A stretch of 64,000 nucleotides of DNA from Astrocystis sublimbata (Eukaryota; Ascomycota; Sordariomycetes; Xylariales; Xylariaceae), in NCBI GenBank assembly GCA_022453515.1, contig JAJNNY010000010.1, forward strand, positions 620,001-684,000, in the 5' to 3' direction. Made by a program: the position numbers and the translations under genes. The notes beneath the pieces were generated by a model. That model was not told the DNA's origin, did not search any database, and saw only the letters and a list, made by a program, of their open reading frames with translations. This document shows positions 11,601-23,120 of the stretch, piece after piece; within the stretch, counting starts at the first letter, position 1, and each line of letters starts with the position of its first letter.

Positions 11601-14600
11601 GAACCATCACCGCTCATCTAAAGGACAGCCACACCGTAGGTCACGGAAATAGTTATGCACGTATTTGTTGTCAACACCACCGAATTGCATGGATGCCGCT
11701 CGATTTGGCGCTACCAGCACCACCACGTGGGACGATATCAATGTATTGATCCTAAAGAATAGCTAGCTTCCATTGAAGAGTCCATCGCGTGAGCACATGC
11801 TAAGAGAACTTGGCAAGCAATGCCGCCATCAACGAATTGGAGATATGGAACACCAGCCCCGAAGCGAGCATGAAGGAAAGCCTTTGCATTAACTGTTCGA
11901 TCCACGCCACGTGGATTCTAGCTAGGTCGATAAGTCATGTGAAGTAGTTTAGGCTTGTATGTTTGACTAAGTAGTGTATAGCGGTCTCTAAGTGTGTATT
12001 AGTGAGTTCTCTGGACTCATGGCCACAGCGAAATTGTCCTCGGTTGTCCTCCACGAGCATATGCATCTACTGCTAGTTGCTGTAGCATGATGGTGAGTGC
12101 AGAACATGCCGGGCTGCCATTGTACGCACACCATCGAACGTTTTGGGAACCGTTTCGCATGGCCGCATCCACATGCTTCGCTCAATATGGTAAAGCCGCT
12201 CAAGTCCCCCGACCGAAAAGGGAGTTCTGGCTTTTGGATAGGGCCGCACTGTGTGTAGAATCCTTGTTTTCGGCTCGCGGAAGCTTGCCTGATCCCTCCG
12301 TGCTGGGCCCCAGGACATGCGTGGGATCGTCTCAATAGACTGTTTCCTTCCTTGTCATCCGAAGCCCCCCCTGCCTGCAGGTGGATATAGCAGAGAGGGC
12401 GCCGAGGGCCGCCGCCATTATGGTTTGGCACGACTTTGACGTGTCATCGACATCCCATCGAGAGAGGAGCTCCAGCCGAAAGCAAATGGGTTAGTCAGGC
12501 CGGCTTATGATCTTCCTTGCAGCTCGGCAGCCTGGCCTGACCATTTTCGGCATCTCACCTCGAGTATCGACGTGATATCGCAAGGTATGTACTCCTGGAC
12601 AGGAACACGGGTGGGGAAGAATCAAAGTGACATTGAAAGTACTGTGCAAGTATTCGTTGGGGTTTAAACCTCCGATGAGAGGGGTGTGCATAATGCATCT
12701 TTGACAGGTATTGCAAACACGACCCTCCAGTAGCATACAACGTGGGTCGCAAAAGGCAAGGAGCAGCAGTACATAAGATGATCTGCCGTATCCGTACACA
12801 GTACTTGATGTTGTGGTACTTGTAAGTTGACATTGTAGTGCGCAGATTGCTCCATACATTTCTTCTTGTACAGCCTCACATGAGCCAAACCACTTCACCC
12901 CAACCTTTACAGTGCATGCAAGTGACGTATTACCGCTTGTTTTTGTGGGAGAAATATTAAGCCCAATGGCTCCTCCGAGGTCAGCTTATCTTGAAAAAGG
13001 AAAGCCCAGATCAAGGAGTCATGTTCCAAGCATAAATGACGCTTTGAAGGTCAGGTTGACCCGCAGGGGTGTAGATACGTGTAGGCGCCCATTTATCACA
13101 CAGCGTTACAGAAGTGGCGCATAAAGCACTCGACTCCCACTTTATGTGTGTCTCACTCAACAATAACCATTTTGTGCCTGTCCTATGCTCCGCTTTGAGT
13201 TCGTTGTCAGGAATTGAAGTTGCTGGGTTTGCAAGACAAACTTTCATATGTCGAGATGCTTCGCATAACGTAGATAAGTAAGTATTAAGTAATTAATAGA
13301 ATTCGGCACAACGCTCTGGAAGTAGCTACCTAGCTTACCTGCATCGGTTGATACCTGGCCACGACCTCAGCTAGCAACATAGTATGATAAGCTCAAATTT
13401 TACGATGTAGGATTGATGATGACACTGATGACGAAGGCTCTGCTTCATCATGACGGCCATAGTAATTCACGATGAGAATCAAAATACGCGACAGTAGGCA
13501 AGCAAAATCGGTGAACTCCTATAGTTGTTACCTCTAAGTAGGTACTTACCTAGAGCTAATGTTATGCTTTTCTAGCGTAGGTATCGCACTAAATCAGGTG
13601 TCGTTGATACTTGTTTGCCTTGTGGCTCCGCATGCCCAAGCGAGATGCGTTGTGATTTGATTACCGGGTCCTCCATAGTGCCAAGGCAAGCATGCATGAT
13701 ACAAAATGATTGAGCCATAACAATATTGCAGTAGTGATGGCTACAACACAACTATACTGCATTTGAGTAAGTATCTGCGTGATAATTATCATTGACGATT
13801 TCCATTATAGAATACATGTTCTTGCAAATACTACGATATTGTTATAACCATTAAAAGCTGCTATAGATTCTGGCGTATGAAGCAACATAGTAATTGCTTA
13901 TTTGGTGCGTATCATATTGCCTTTCAGCGTTGAAGTATAGAATAGTATACAGTAAGTATTCCTCAGGTAGGATGGTGATGGGCGTGACATGGAGAATATT
14001 CACTAAGCACCGGCCAGCATCATCAGGGGACCCAGGAAAACACGAGGAACAGGGCTCACAGACCCTGCCCATCCGACCAAGATTAGGCATGTGTGCATTG
14101 GCAGTTGCAGTGGTTAAGACATCAAGCCATCTGCGGAGTAGACTAAACAAACACATCACTCCAGCCAGAGCTCCGGCTGACTTGTTACGATATATCAGCA
14201 TATGGTACTTTCTTTGCATCCCTATTTTGAAGAGTCATTTCACAGCGAGAACTCCTACCGATTTGCGCCTACAGTTTGTTGTCATCTATCAGGTTGGAAC
14301 ACACTCCAAAAAGTGGTGTGGAGCAGTATAAGGTGCCACGTATGCTAATTCGCCACGAGTAGCTTACCTTCAATGTATAGTGTGAATAGGTTGGTAGTGG
14401 TACTTTAGAACAGCGGTTCGGGCCGGAAATATGACTTAGAACTTGTTTTATACGTCTGCCTTTACACTTCAACTTCCAAGAGAGGAAGTGTTGTACTAGA
14501 GGCTGTGAAGTCGTTGTGGCCTCCGATCATGTTTTGAAGTTCAAATAGAATGTAAGCTAAGCTCTCCATCTTAGACAGGAGTTGGAAATGTCTGTTACCG

Positions 14601-16787
14601 TGAGTGGGTGAGGTCGGTAGTTGCTTAACCTTGCAGGTTGAACCAAAGGTAGTCGCCAGCTCCAATCCATACATACAATGATACCGAAAATTGGAGGTAC
14701 CGGGTTGAGGCACGGGAGTTAGCTTACCAGATCTGCAAGCCTGGGGAGCTTGAGGGCGGGTTTCAGGGGAACAGATGGCCAGCGGATTACTTGTACAAGA
14801 CTGCTTTCTGCACACAGTAACTGACCCTAGGTGTAGGGACCTGGAATGGAACATGACCTACCTCAGGTACCCGTACGGTAGCATAGGATTCGAATGTGAC
14901 GATTTGCTTCAAAAACAAACACCTACCCATCCTAGCTACCTGTACTGGCGATGACAGCCTGATGTATATCGAAGCGTATCGTATCCAGGTATAGCATCGA
15001 AAGGTTCCCCAGGACTCTGCAAGATATCTAACCATGTATCCTCCCCGTTTCGGTTAATCATTCCAAGAGGCACAAAAACTAAACATTTTCGTACGATTCA
15101 CTGGGTGCCTGAATTTGTACCTCACTACATGTTGGGCGCTGACTTGGACCCCACGAATGCATTGTGATGGGGTCTTCGTCATCAAATGGGAATGTATCCG
15201 GACGAGTTTTGTCTCTCGGGGGATCCTCTTTACTTCCCTAAGTACTTAGCGAGGTAAGTGTATGATGCCCATCAAGTTTGCTTCCCCTCTTCCTCCTGCC
15301 CCCCTTTCATGTAAGCGGCCTTCACAGGATGGGCCCAAAGTATGATCCACTCTTTTTCTTCGTTGGCCCCGTCACCATGGTGTATGATCCATGGTACCAT
15401 CTACAGGAAGGTTAGGTATCTTACCGAAGACGGCGAAGCAAGAGGGGCGAGGGGTTAGCAAGGGCGGTGATCCAGGAATCTGCCCTGAATATCAACTCGG
15501 CCCTCTAATTCCATGCCTTGCAAATGGCTGGGTCTATACGAACTAAAAATCTACCATGACATGGCTCTGGGCCCCTGGATAGGTAGCTAGATTCAAACAA
15601 GTACGCGGTAATACAGTGGTTGTCTCTACGGGGGCGCCCACTACTCCAACATGGTATTGAAGTAATACCCGCTCCCTTACCTGAACTGATGGGTCTCATG
15701 GCATGCAACCTCGTACGATCATCGAGTTGCTAACGGAATTTCTCTCTTCTCTGGACTAGAACAGGCGAACGATCAAGTTCTAGTGACTGAGATGATTGAG
15801 TTTGACCGTTCGATGTCAAGGTGCCGAGAGATCGGGGTCCGCTGGTGGTGGGCCGATATCGCGACAGATGGTGTCCCAAGACCAGAGCTGTGAAGCCCTG
15901 AACAAAGCTGACTTATGTTACCTATGTATGGACAGCAGAACCCCTCCGGAATAATAGCCTTAACAGAATTGGTTTTTCCTGTCCTAAGCTCGTGTTCACT
16001 TAACCGTTGGATACATTTTCATAGTCTAGGAATAGCCCCATTCCCATACCGCGATGTATCAAGCATTCGGCACTATCGAAGTTTCTATTGTACCTTTAAT
16101 TTGCTGACCGGACAACTTCACCGTCCCATTGATGGTCGTAAGCACCTTGTCACGCTCTGCAAGACTATTGAGGCACACTCTGCAAAGCTAGGTCACACAC
16201 ACACAGGAGGAACACGAGACTGTACCATTATGATTGGGTGGATTTGGCGTACAGTTACGAATACATCCCAGTAGCACTAGTCCTTATTCTTATTGACTTG
16301 GGACTGACCGGCGATTATCTCATCTTGGTGACATAGGGCCTTCATTCCATTATTATTCAAGACTCTTGATTACCACACTCAATTCGGCATGCCGATAAGG
16401 CAGGAAGTTTTGGTTGTTTTGAGATTACTGTATTTTTGTTTTATTATCGCTATACAAACAATGATAGTAGTGCATGGGTAGTAGTGGGTAAAAACAGAGC
16501 GACCGCCGTGGGGTATCTTTTCTTCCAGGAAAATGCATCTCAACATCCGGCTGAGGGGGTGAACAACTATAGGACTTGGAAATCCAATAATCATCTGTAC
16601 TTCAATTTTTCGTGAATTAGTTTTCTTGCATTAAAAGTTCGAGCAGTCGTCTTCTGACACTGCCTGTAGAGTTGAGGGGGGTTTAGAGGAAAGTTTCGTG
16701 ATTGGTCGCCCACTGCCGGTGGCTGGATAGTTGCGCTTTGCGTTGTTGCCGATCGCATCAAAGTAACCATCTGCAAGAGCTGTGGCC
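5615..16787. other. Long gene-free region upstream of the TB2/DP1 gene and downstream of the velvet gene
   Basis: About 11.2 kb without any reading frame that I can support. No frame exceeds about 150 codons, none shows a recognisable motif, and both strands are full of stops. The left part (about 6290-6540) is GC-rich. From about 6.55 kb the DNA turns markedly AT-richer: line 6361-6420 is 63% GC and line 6601-6660 is 30% by hand count. Short ACCTACCT/AGGTAGGT and GGTAC motifs recur. No terminal repeats, transposase or tRNA were recognised. It may be decayed repeat DNA, a long regulatory region, or host non-coding RNA. Confidence 0.5.
13532..13555. repeat. Imperfect palindrome of the GGTAC/ACCTAG type
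   Basis: A 24-base near-palindrome centred on GTAGGTACTTAC with CTCTA and TAGAG arms. It is one of many related short palindromes in the non-coding DNA of this window. Confidence 0.5.
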
Positions 16788-18509
16788 TTACTCGGATTTT
16801 GCAGCAACTCCATTGAACACGTCGTTATATCCGCCTTTGAGACCGTCAGGTGGCATGTTCCCCGTTAATGGTGTGTTCATTCCGTGCTCATGCAACGTGC
16901 TGTGGTCAAACGCATTCGGCAAAGTGTGGTACGTTGGTGCGTTGTAGGAAAGCTGTCGAGATTGCGGTGGAGCCGATGCTTGTGATGATGTTGCATACAT
17001 ATTCACCCCCATTGGGGATGTTGCAGCAGTATGATGAGAGTGTGGTCGTGGTGACGAGTTCGACAGGCGAGGGGTATTCATCGCGCTTTGCGTGTGGGCT
17101 GCAACGGGTGCGAGATTCAGTGGTTGTGCGTTATTATTGTGACCTATGTTTGTGCCGTAAAGATAGGCCATGGAGGAGTTCTGTGATCCGGCATTACCAA
17201 AGGGAGACTGCTGTACAGAGGATGGAGTCACAGGCGATTGGCGTTCTCCCACCGGCGAATGGAACATACTCGAGCCGGTGTGGAGTGAGGAGAAATGGGT
17301 ATCGAGCCTCGTGGTTGGTGGTGGCATCTGGGGAGCCCCCATGGACGCCGAGGCGGGTGCCCCAGTGCCGATCGAGCCCATAGAACCATGGTTCGCAAAG
17401 TTCGAGCTAGAGCCAGGCTGATATGCCGCCCAAGAACGTGTCTCGAGTCCGTTCTCTGCTGGTTGCAAAGGTCCAGATCCCGTTCGGTGCCGCTTGCCCA
17501 CCTGGTCATTCGCAAATAGCTCTCCTTCGTAGTATTGATCTGATGACTCCAGAGATGGTCTATGAGGAATAGACGGTCTTCGGCTCTGCGCAGGGGATTC
17601 TATAGCAAGCCTCTTTCTGTCATATTTCTCCATGACCTTGTCGTTCGTTCTCTTGCGACTGAGACTCAAGCGGGAATCCTTGCGGACACGGAGTCGGACA
17701 CCTTGGTCACTGAATGACCGGGTCAAGAATGTAGACTCGTTCTTCTGTTGTTTTGGGAAATTCTTCTGCGAGTACACTCGAAAGGGGTTGCTGGTTACAG
17801 AGGTTACGGTTACCAGTGAGTCAGGGTCAGAGCTGATACCAAATTCCATCTGTAGCAGATCGAAACGAAGGCAATAGGTACCCTCACGTCGGACCGTCAA
17901 GTCGCCGAACACAAAAAAGGCGCCTTCTTGATCCCCCGGGTCTTTTAGGCGATGCAAAGACGACACCATAGTGCCTGACATCAAATTTGCTGGTGGCATT
18001 CCATCTGGGCCGTGTTCTTGGCCTGGTCCATATTCGAGATATGCAACAACAATGAGATATGGACCTAATAACAAGTCAGCTTGACCAATCGGACCAGAAA
18101 AAAGCGAACACCCAACCTACTTTGTTTATATACCCCGTCAGGATCTTGATCTGTTGCGACTTCCAACTTAAGAATCGGTGGGGGGTCCACTGGTCTCCGA
18201 TCTATCGTTGTTTCCAACACGTCAGACCGAAAACCATATCTTGAACAATGACATCCCTTACCTTTATCTTTTCCATTCGCAGCTTTTGCGTGCAAAGGTT
18301 GCTGCATAAAAGAGAGTGTATACTTCTCTAACCTAATCTGTAGTCAGAGTTGTGGTAGCTCGACATCATGGAGTTATAACAACATACTGCTTGTGATTTG
18401 CTTCGTGTGAATGCGCCTGTTGCTGAGACCCCGGCAAGCTTGGTATTGTTGAGTTCATCATGGGAACATAATGCGGGATCTGTGCCCATGGAGACTGTTG
18501 GTACGCCAT
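16788..18509 (-). CDS. vosA: Velvet-family transcriptional regulator, VosA-like
   Basis: Velvet proteins form dimers that bind DNA and link spore development with secondary metabolism. Exons are 18388-18509, 18262-18332, 18121-18201 and 16788-18064, giving 516 residues; the introns are 55, 60 and 56 bp. The velvet domain runs from about 43 to 221. It contains LEKYTLSFMQQP, then DRRPVDPPPILKLEV (65-79), GTMVSSLHRLKD (122-133), GAFFVFGDLTVRREG (139-153) and DQGVRLRVRKD (211-221). The uninterrupted domain and the GTMVSSLHRLKD..EGAFFVFGDL block resemble VosA; VelB has a large internal insert and VeA has a different loop. Basic clusters after the domain (RKRTNDKVMEKYDRKR, GKRHR) could be nuclear signals. 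The C-terminal 280 residues are Ser/Asn/Pro/Gln-rich and probably disordered. The 42-residue N-terminal extension is Gln/His/Pro-rich. The family is certain. The VosA subfamily is likely, with VelC as the alternative. Confidence 0.9.
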
Positions 18510-19027
18510 TCTGTGTCCTGGCGATTACACTTGGATGGTCGCGTTGAGGAATGTTGACAGCAATCTGCTATATACTGCTCTTCAAGTATGTAGCCAAATC
18601 GAAGAACTCAGTGAGCGTATCACTTCTGCACTTGAACCGCGCTATGTTTCAGGAGGCAACTGTGGTCTGCCACGAGATAGTACAAGCAGATTTCCGCTTA
18701 CAATTGGCCAAAGGAGTCGTGACCCCACCCCCTTAAGACACTGATGACCTCTCGCTCAAATCGCGCCGACCACTCTCCAGTTTCTGGTCCCTCGATCTAT
18801 GATGGTAAGGCACCAATCCCATCGAAGGTACTGATTCCCAAGCGAAGAAAGGTGCCAAGTCAGAGGAAGTGCCCTAAAAGACACAGGTCTGAGTCTTATT
18901 TGCAGGATTTTGCGAGACAGTAGTGCGTGGATAATGCAATCCTAGTAGATTGCGATCGAGGCTGGAATTCGGCGACAGAGCTAATCAGACTACCGGGACA
19001 TAAGGGAACCTCGTACGATCCTTCCGG

Positions 19028-19560
19028 CTAGATCTTGAAACGCTGTATGGTGCCAATCTTCTTTGGTTTGTTATTGCCGATTGTAAGTGCGGCGAGCTGC
19101 TGGATGGGTTTGGTGATCGCTTCGTGGACCACTATGGTTCGATAATAAGGAAATGTTCGTTCTGCTGTCGGTCGTAGAATTTGGTGCCAGGCATAAATCC
19201 TTCCAAGCCCATTGACTTGACGGTGATAAGGTCTTTCTTCTCAACAGAAACTGGAAACGATATTAGTACTCCCGTGTTTTTGACGATCAGCTTGGGTTGC
19301 GAGTACCAAACCTTACCAAAGCGACCAAAGGTGGCGATCTCGCACTCTCTCTTCGACTCCTTCTTGGAGAGTTTAAGGAAGAATATGCTAATAGCAAGCT
19401 TCCACGCTATCCAAGAATCTCAGGAAATGTGTCCCCAAATCGCATTCTACTTTCTCAGAGCCAACCCAACTTCCCTCCGGCTTTGATTCGGTTGGATAAG
19501 GCGGAAGTCGTTTCTTTGACTCTCAGCGGAGCAGTTGAGGGGCATAGGTAGTGTTTCGGA
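19028..19560 (-). pseudogene. Probable decayed coding relic of unknown identity
   Basis: On the minus strand protein-like sequence appears in shifting frames. One frame is open from 19419 to a stop at 19132-19134 (95 codons with no ATG near its start). It reads like a real protein, with landmarks GRFGKVWYSQPKLIVKN, KKDLITVKSMGLEGF and MPGTKFYDR. Just downstream, a second frame reads VVHEAITKPIQQLAALTIGN to a stop at 19028-19030. Upstream (about 19430-19560) two other frames carry plausible but broken pieces. The pattern suggests a gene with at least two frameshifts. I do not recognise the family. The opposite strand also has a 101-codon open frame here (19181-19486), so this could be chance; confidence is low. 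Confidence 0.3.
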
Positions 19561-21208
19561 GTGGATGGAAGTCGGAGTTGTTGAGTCAGTACGTTAGGCG
19601 CGGGGTGGCGGAAGAAAGCCGGCAACGTCCCTGAGGTAAATGGCTTGAAGTACCATTCGGCTGGCTGCGGAACTAAATTATCAAGATCCGGTTGCTATCC
19701 CACGAGACCTGCACTAGGTCAATATTACTTGGGATTCTAGGTCCCTCTGAGCTCCCTTCGTGCCGGGACGTGTCCCAAAATCAGCACTATAGGCTTGTGA
19801 AGACAAAACTGCGCAACGCTGTATCGTTGTGTTGATGTAAGGTAGGTATTATGGTAGGCAACAGAGTAGCAGGATAGGAGATTCAATAGCTTGCCAGGTG
19901 AGTGGAGAAGTTATGTCAGTCTCCTATGTGATCATGGGTGTACAGAACGGTGCTTGTAGGTTCAGATGGAAATCCTAGATAGTCTGGAGAAGCATGACAA
20001 AAGTATACGGAAACTATCGATGGTCTGACCACATCTATAGCTACGAAAAATAAGTTCTAACACAAATCCCAGAGGTGATAAGAACGAGAATTAACCAGGT
20101 CTAGGGGGGCCGTACCAATGGGGCATGTCACTCAACCCTCGAGGGTTGATTTTGACAGTCCAGGGTACACTGGCTGGCAGGGTAGGATACTATGGTTGCC
20201 ATCTACGTCGGTACAGATCTTGTACCTGCAATACTCTGCTCGTGGACAGGTCGATAGTCGCTACTTGGCGTCGATCACTCATGCCATGGTATGTTGGCGT
20301 GCCTGGTATACGTACATTAATGGACAAGGATTAGACGGGACGAGTACCTGAAAACGCAGTACCCCAAAGCAGACCGCTTTGTGGCTGGCAGGCCTGCACA
20401 CCTTTTGGGAGGGAAGCGACAGACAGGGGGTGACTTTATCGTTGCAAGTACAGTATACAGTAATACCTATGACAGGGTAGACATGTACATGCGCCGCCAG
20501 GTTTGTGGATGTTCAGGCGTTCATGCTCTCCGCGTCACAGCTCTGGAAACTTGAGAAAGAAGACATGATCGCGGGCATGGTCACACATGGAAGCGCTGGA
20601 AAGTCAATCATCCGAACTCTAGCTCCAGAAGGGCATAACGGCAATGCTAACACGGGAAGACCCATCCCAGCCAGGAACACTTATTATGAGTTGAGGTAAG
20701 ACTGAAGGGCCCGTCGGTAGCGATGAAAAGACTATGCGCGGTCCTCCATGTCACGTAGAGAGGGTACGTGACAGGCTCTACTGGCCATGGCACAGGGCTG
20801 GGGCAAGTAGCAATCAAAAATACCTATCACACTATTACACGTGAGAAATATTCGAGCATATGCAGGCGAGGGCAGCTTGTGTTCGTCAAGTGGAATAATG
20901 GGGCCTGATGGAGCCAAGTGACAACGTGAACAAGAAAAGTGACAAGCATTCTGGGGTTAATTATGGCAGCTTATGCAAAAGCCGAGCACGACCTAGTACA
21001 CTAGCAATTGATTGCGATGCTGCAGCCAATGCAACTTGTCGCTAACCCGCATGTAGGTGCTGAATTTATTGATTGACTAAAATGACACCGACATGATCGC
21101 TACTGTTGGTCAAAGTATTCAACGACTAGTTGTCCATGATCAACATTGAAAACTACGCTGTTGCGGTCACAAGTTTGAATCCAAATGAGACAGATGTGTA
21201 TCCAGAAG

Positions 21209-21246
21209 CAGGGCCGGTTCAGCCTTGGGCCCTGCCCTAGGGGCCG
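21209..21246 (+). mobile_element. Possible hAT-type terminal inverted repeat fragment
   Basis: The stretch starts CAGGGCCGG and continues with alternating GGGCCC, CCCTAG and GGGGCC blocks, as in the ends of many hAT-superfamily elements. I found no matching CCGGCCCTG end nearby, no 8-bp duplication and no transposase frame. It may be a solo end, a decayed MITE or a chance GC-rich patch. Confidence 0.25.
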
Positions 21247-23087
21247 AAGTCGCCTTTCTGAGATCTTCTTCAAGGTTTCAAATGTGTACCTGATTTTCGA
21301 TTGAAGGTCTCAGGGTCGTTGCCGAGTGGTGTAGTTACGTTGTCGGTAACGAATAAATAGAGTTATCTAGAGGCTGATCAAAAGCAAAGGTGACAGTCGC
21401 TTTGCTCCATCTCCTACGAGCTGGCTGGAGAAGAGACATTATATGCAGCAGCTGTCACATCACATCCCTCATTTGGGTATCGTTGCTCATCCATACGGAT
21501 CATATGAAGCTGCCCAAGTCGTTGTATCAAGAACTGGAAGTCCGTCATTAATAAGCTTTTAGAGTATTATCGGACAAACAAGCCCCCGTTGGTAGCCATA
21601 GAACAGCGGTCGAATGTACGAGTTTTCCCGACTATTCGGATGCACGCCACGCTTCAGTAGCAACCAAATCTTCGACACAACCGACATTCGAAACCTTGTA
21701 GATGCGCCTTATAAGCCAACTGATCTACAGCACAAAACGCACAGACGAGGCTTGCCATCCCACCATGAACCGACAAGTGAGATACAATCCATACATACAA
21801 TATAGTACAACTCTAGCGAACTAGCTAAAATAAGAGCAAACGCATTGCAGAGCCGCAGAGTGCCAGAACCCCATTTTGTAAGTTAGTGTAGTGCCGTTTG
21901 CCCAAGACAGGTAATGCTGGCCAGCTCTTAGTCGCCAATATGACCGCATACAGTATATTGGAGGCGAATGACACCGACTTGAGAGACGTAGCCATTGCCG
22001 TGCATACGCTAGACTGCCGTGATTTGTGCTACACTAGGACACATGACATGACAGCAGCCAGGGTCTTCGGAACGTCCCTGCCAGTGGGGTGTGTTCCGGT
22101 CTCAAAGTACTCAGTACGGCGAGTACGCGTGCACGATGCACACACTCCTATTACACCAACCGACTATAACCCTGACCATGAGGGGCCGAGGTGGGAGAGG
22201 GATCATCAGAGTACTGTGCCCTACATACACAATACCGCCACGGCCAAGCGCATGTATACCGTAGCACCAGCAGGGATACTACCGGGGTGATAATGGATGT
22301 GTGGGTTCTGAGACTCGGACGATGGCATTGCCAGGATTTGAGGGTCAACGTATGTGTACGTTTAAGGTGGAGGACAGCAGGTAGTTGACGAAGGGGGGAA
22401 TTTTGATAGAGATCACAGTCACAGGATTCGTAGGAAGTCCAGATCACAACAAGAGCCTGCGGTTACAAGGATGAGGGGACGAGAATATTCCGTGGGGTGA
22501 GCAAGGTGCCAACGAGCGTATGAAGCAATTGTACAAGCTATGGTATTTACGTGAAATCTCACGATACCTACTAGTATGTATTACTTGATGAAATGTCACA
22601 GTCTTTGGTATTCCTACTGTGTTCGCTAGCAATCTTGTCACAGTGCACATAAGACGGGGCAGATACTTGGCGCCTTGCAAGCGCGAAATGCAACTGGGCC
22701 GGCTCGGCTTCTTCTTCTTCCTGATCCGTCCTGATCATCATCCTACAAACGAGCCCATTTTATGCAACGTCCACTAGGTATATGCAATGCAATTGTTGAC
22801 CCTTTCTTCAATATTTATTGACCGAACATGCAATGGAAGTAACCCCGGATTTACATGGTATACATAAGACCATCAAGCAAGCAGGCTTTAGCCTACCTAA
22901 TGCTTTACAATACAATTTTCAGCTCATGCTATTCGTACAACCGACAGGAACAGCCTGACAGGTCATGGAACAAGCATTCGTCAGTATCGAACATGATCTG
23001 TCTCTCCCATGCTAGCACAGCTAACGCTACGTGTGTTGTTGGCTTGCGTCTTCGCAAGGGCATCTGATTTATGACGATGGCGATCAC

Positions 23088-23120
23088 TGATGGTGATGAT
23101 GATGATTATGATGATGATGA
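23088..23120 (+). repeat. GAT trinucleotide microsatellite
   Basis: About ten GAT/TGA units with two imperfect units, in non-coding DNA. Confidence 0.85.

Noticed and set aside
12491..12898. 135-codon minus-strand open frame in the first desert
   Set aside because: Other frames of the same stretch on that strand are equally open, the composition is not protein-like, and no motif is seen.
21898..22290. 130-codon plus-strand open frame in the second desert
   Set aside because: No recognisable domain, no intron signals extending it, and no supporting context. It could be a small orphan gene but cannot be supported from sequence alone.
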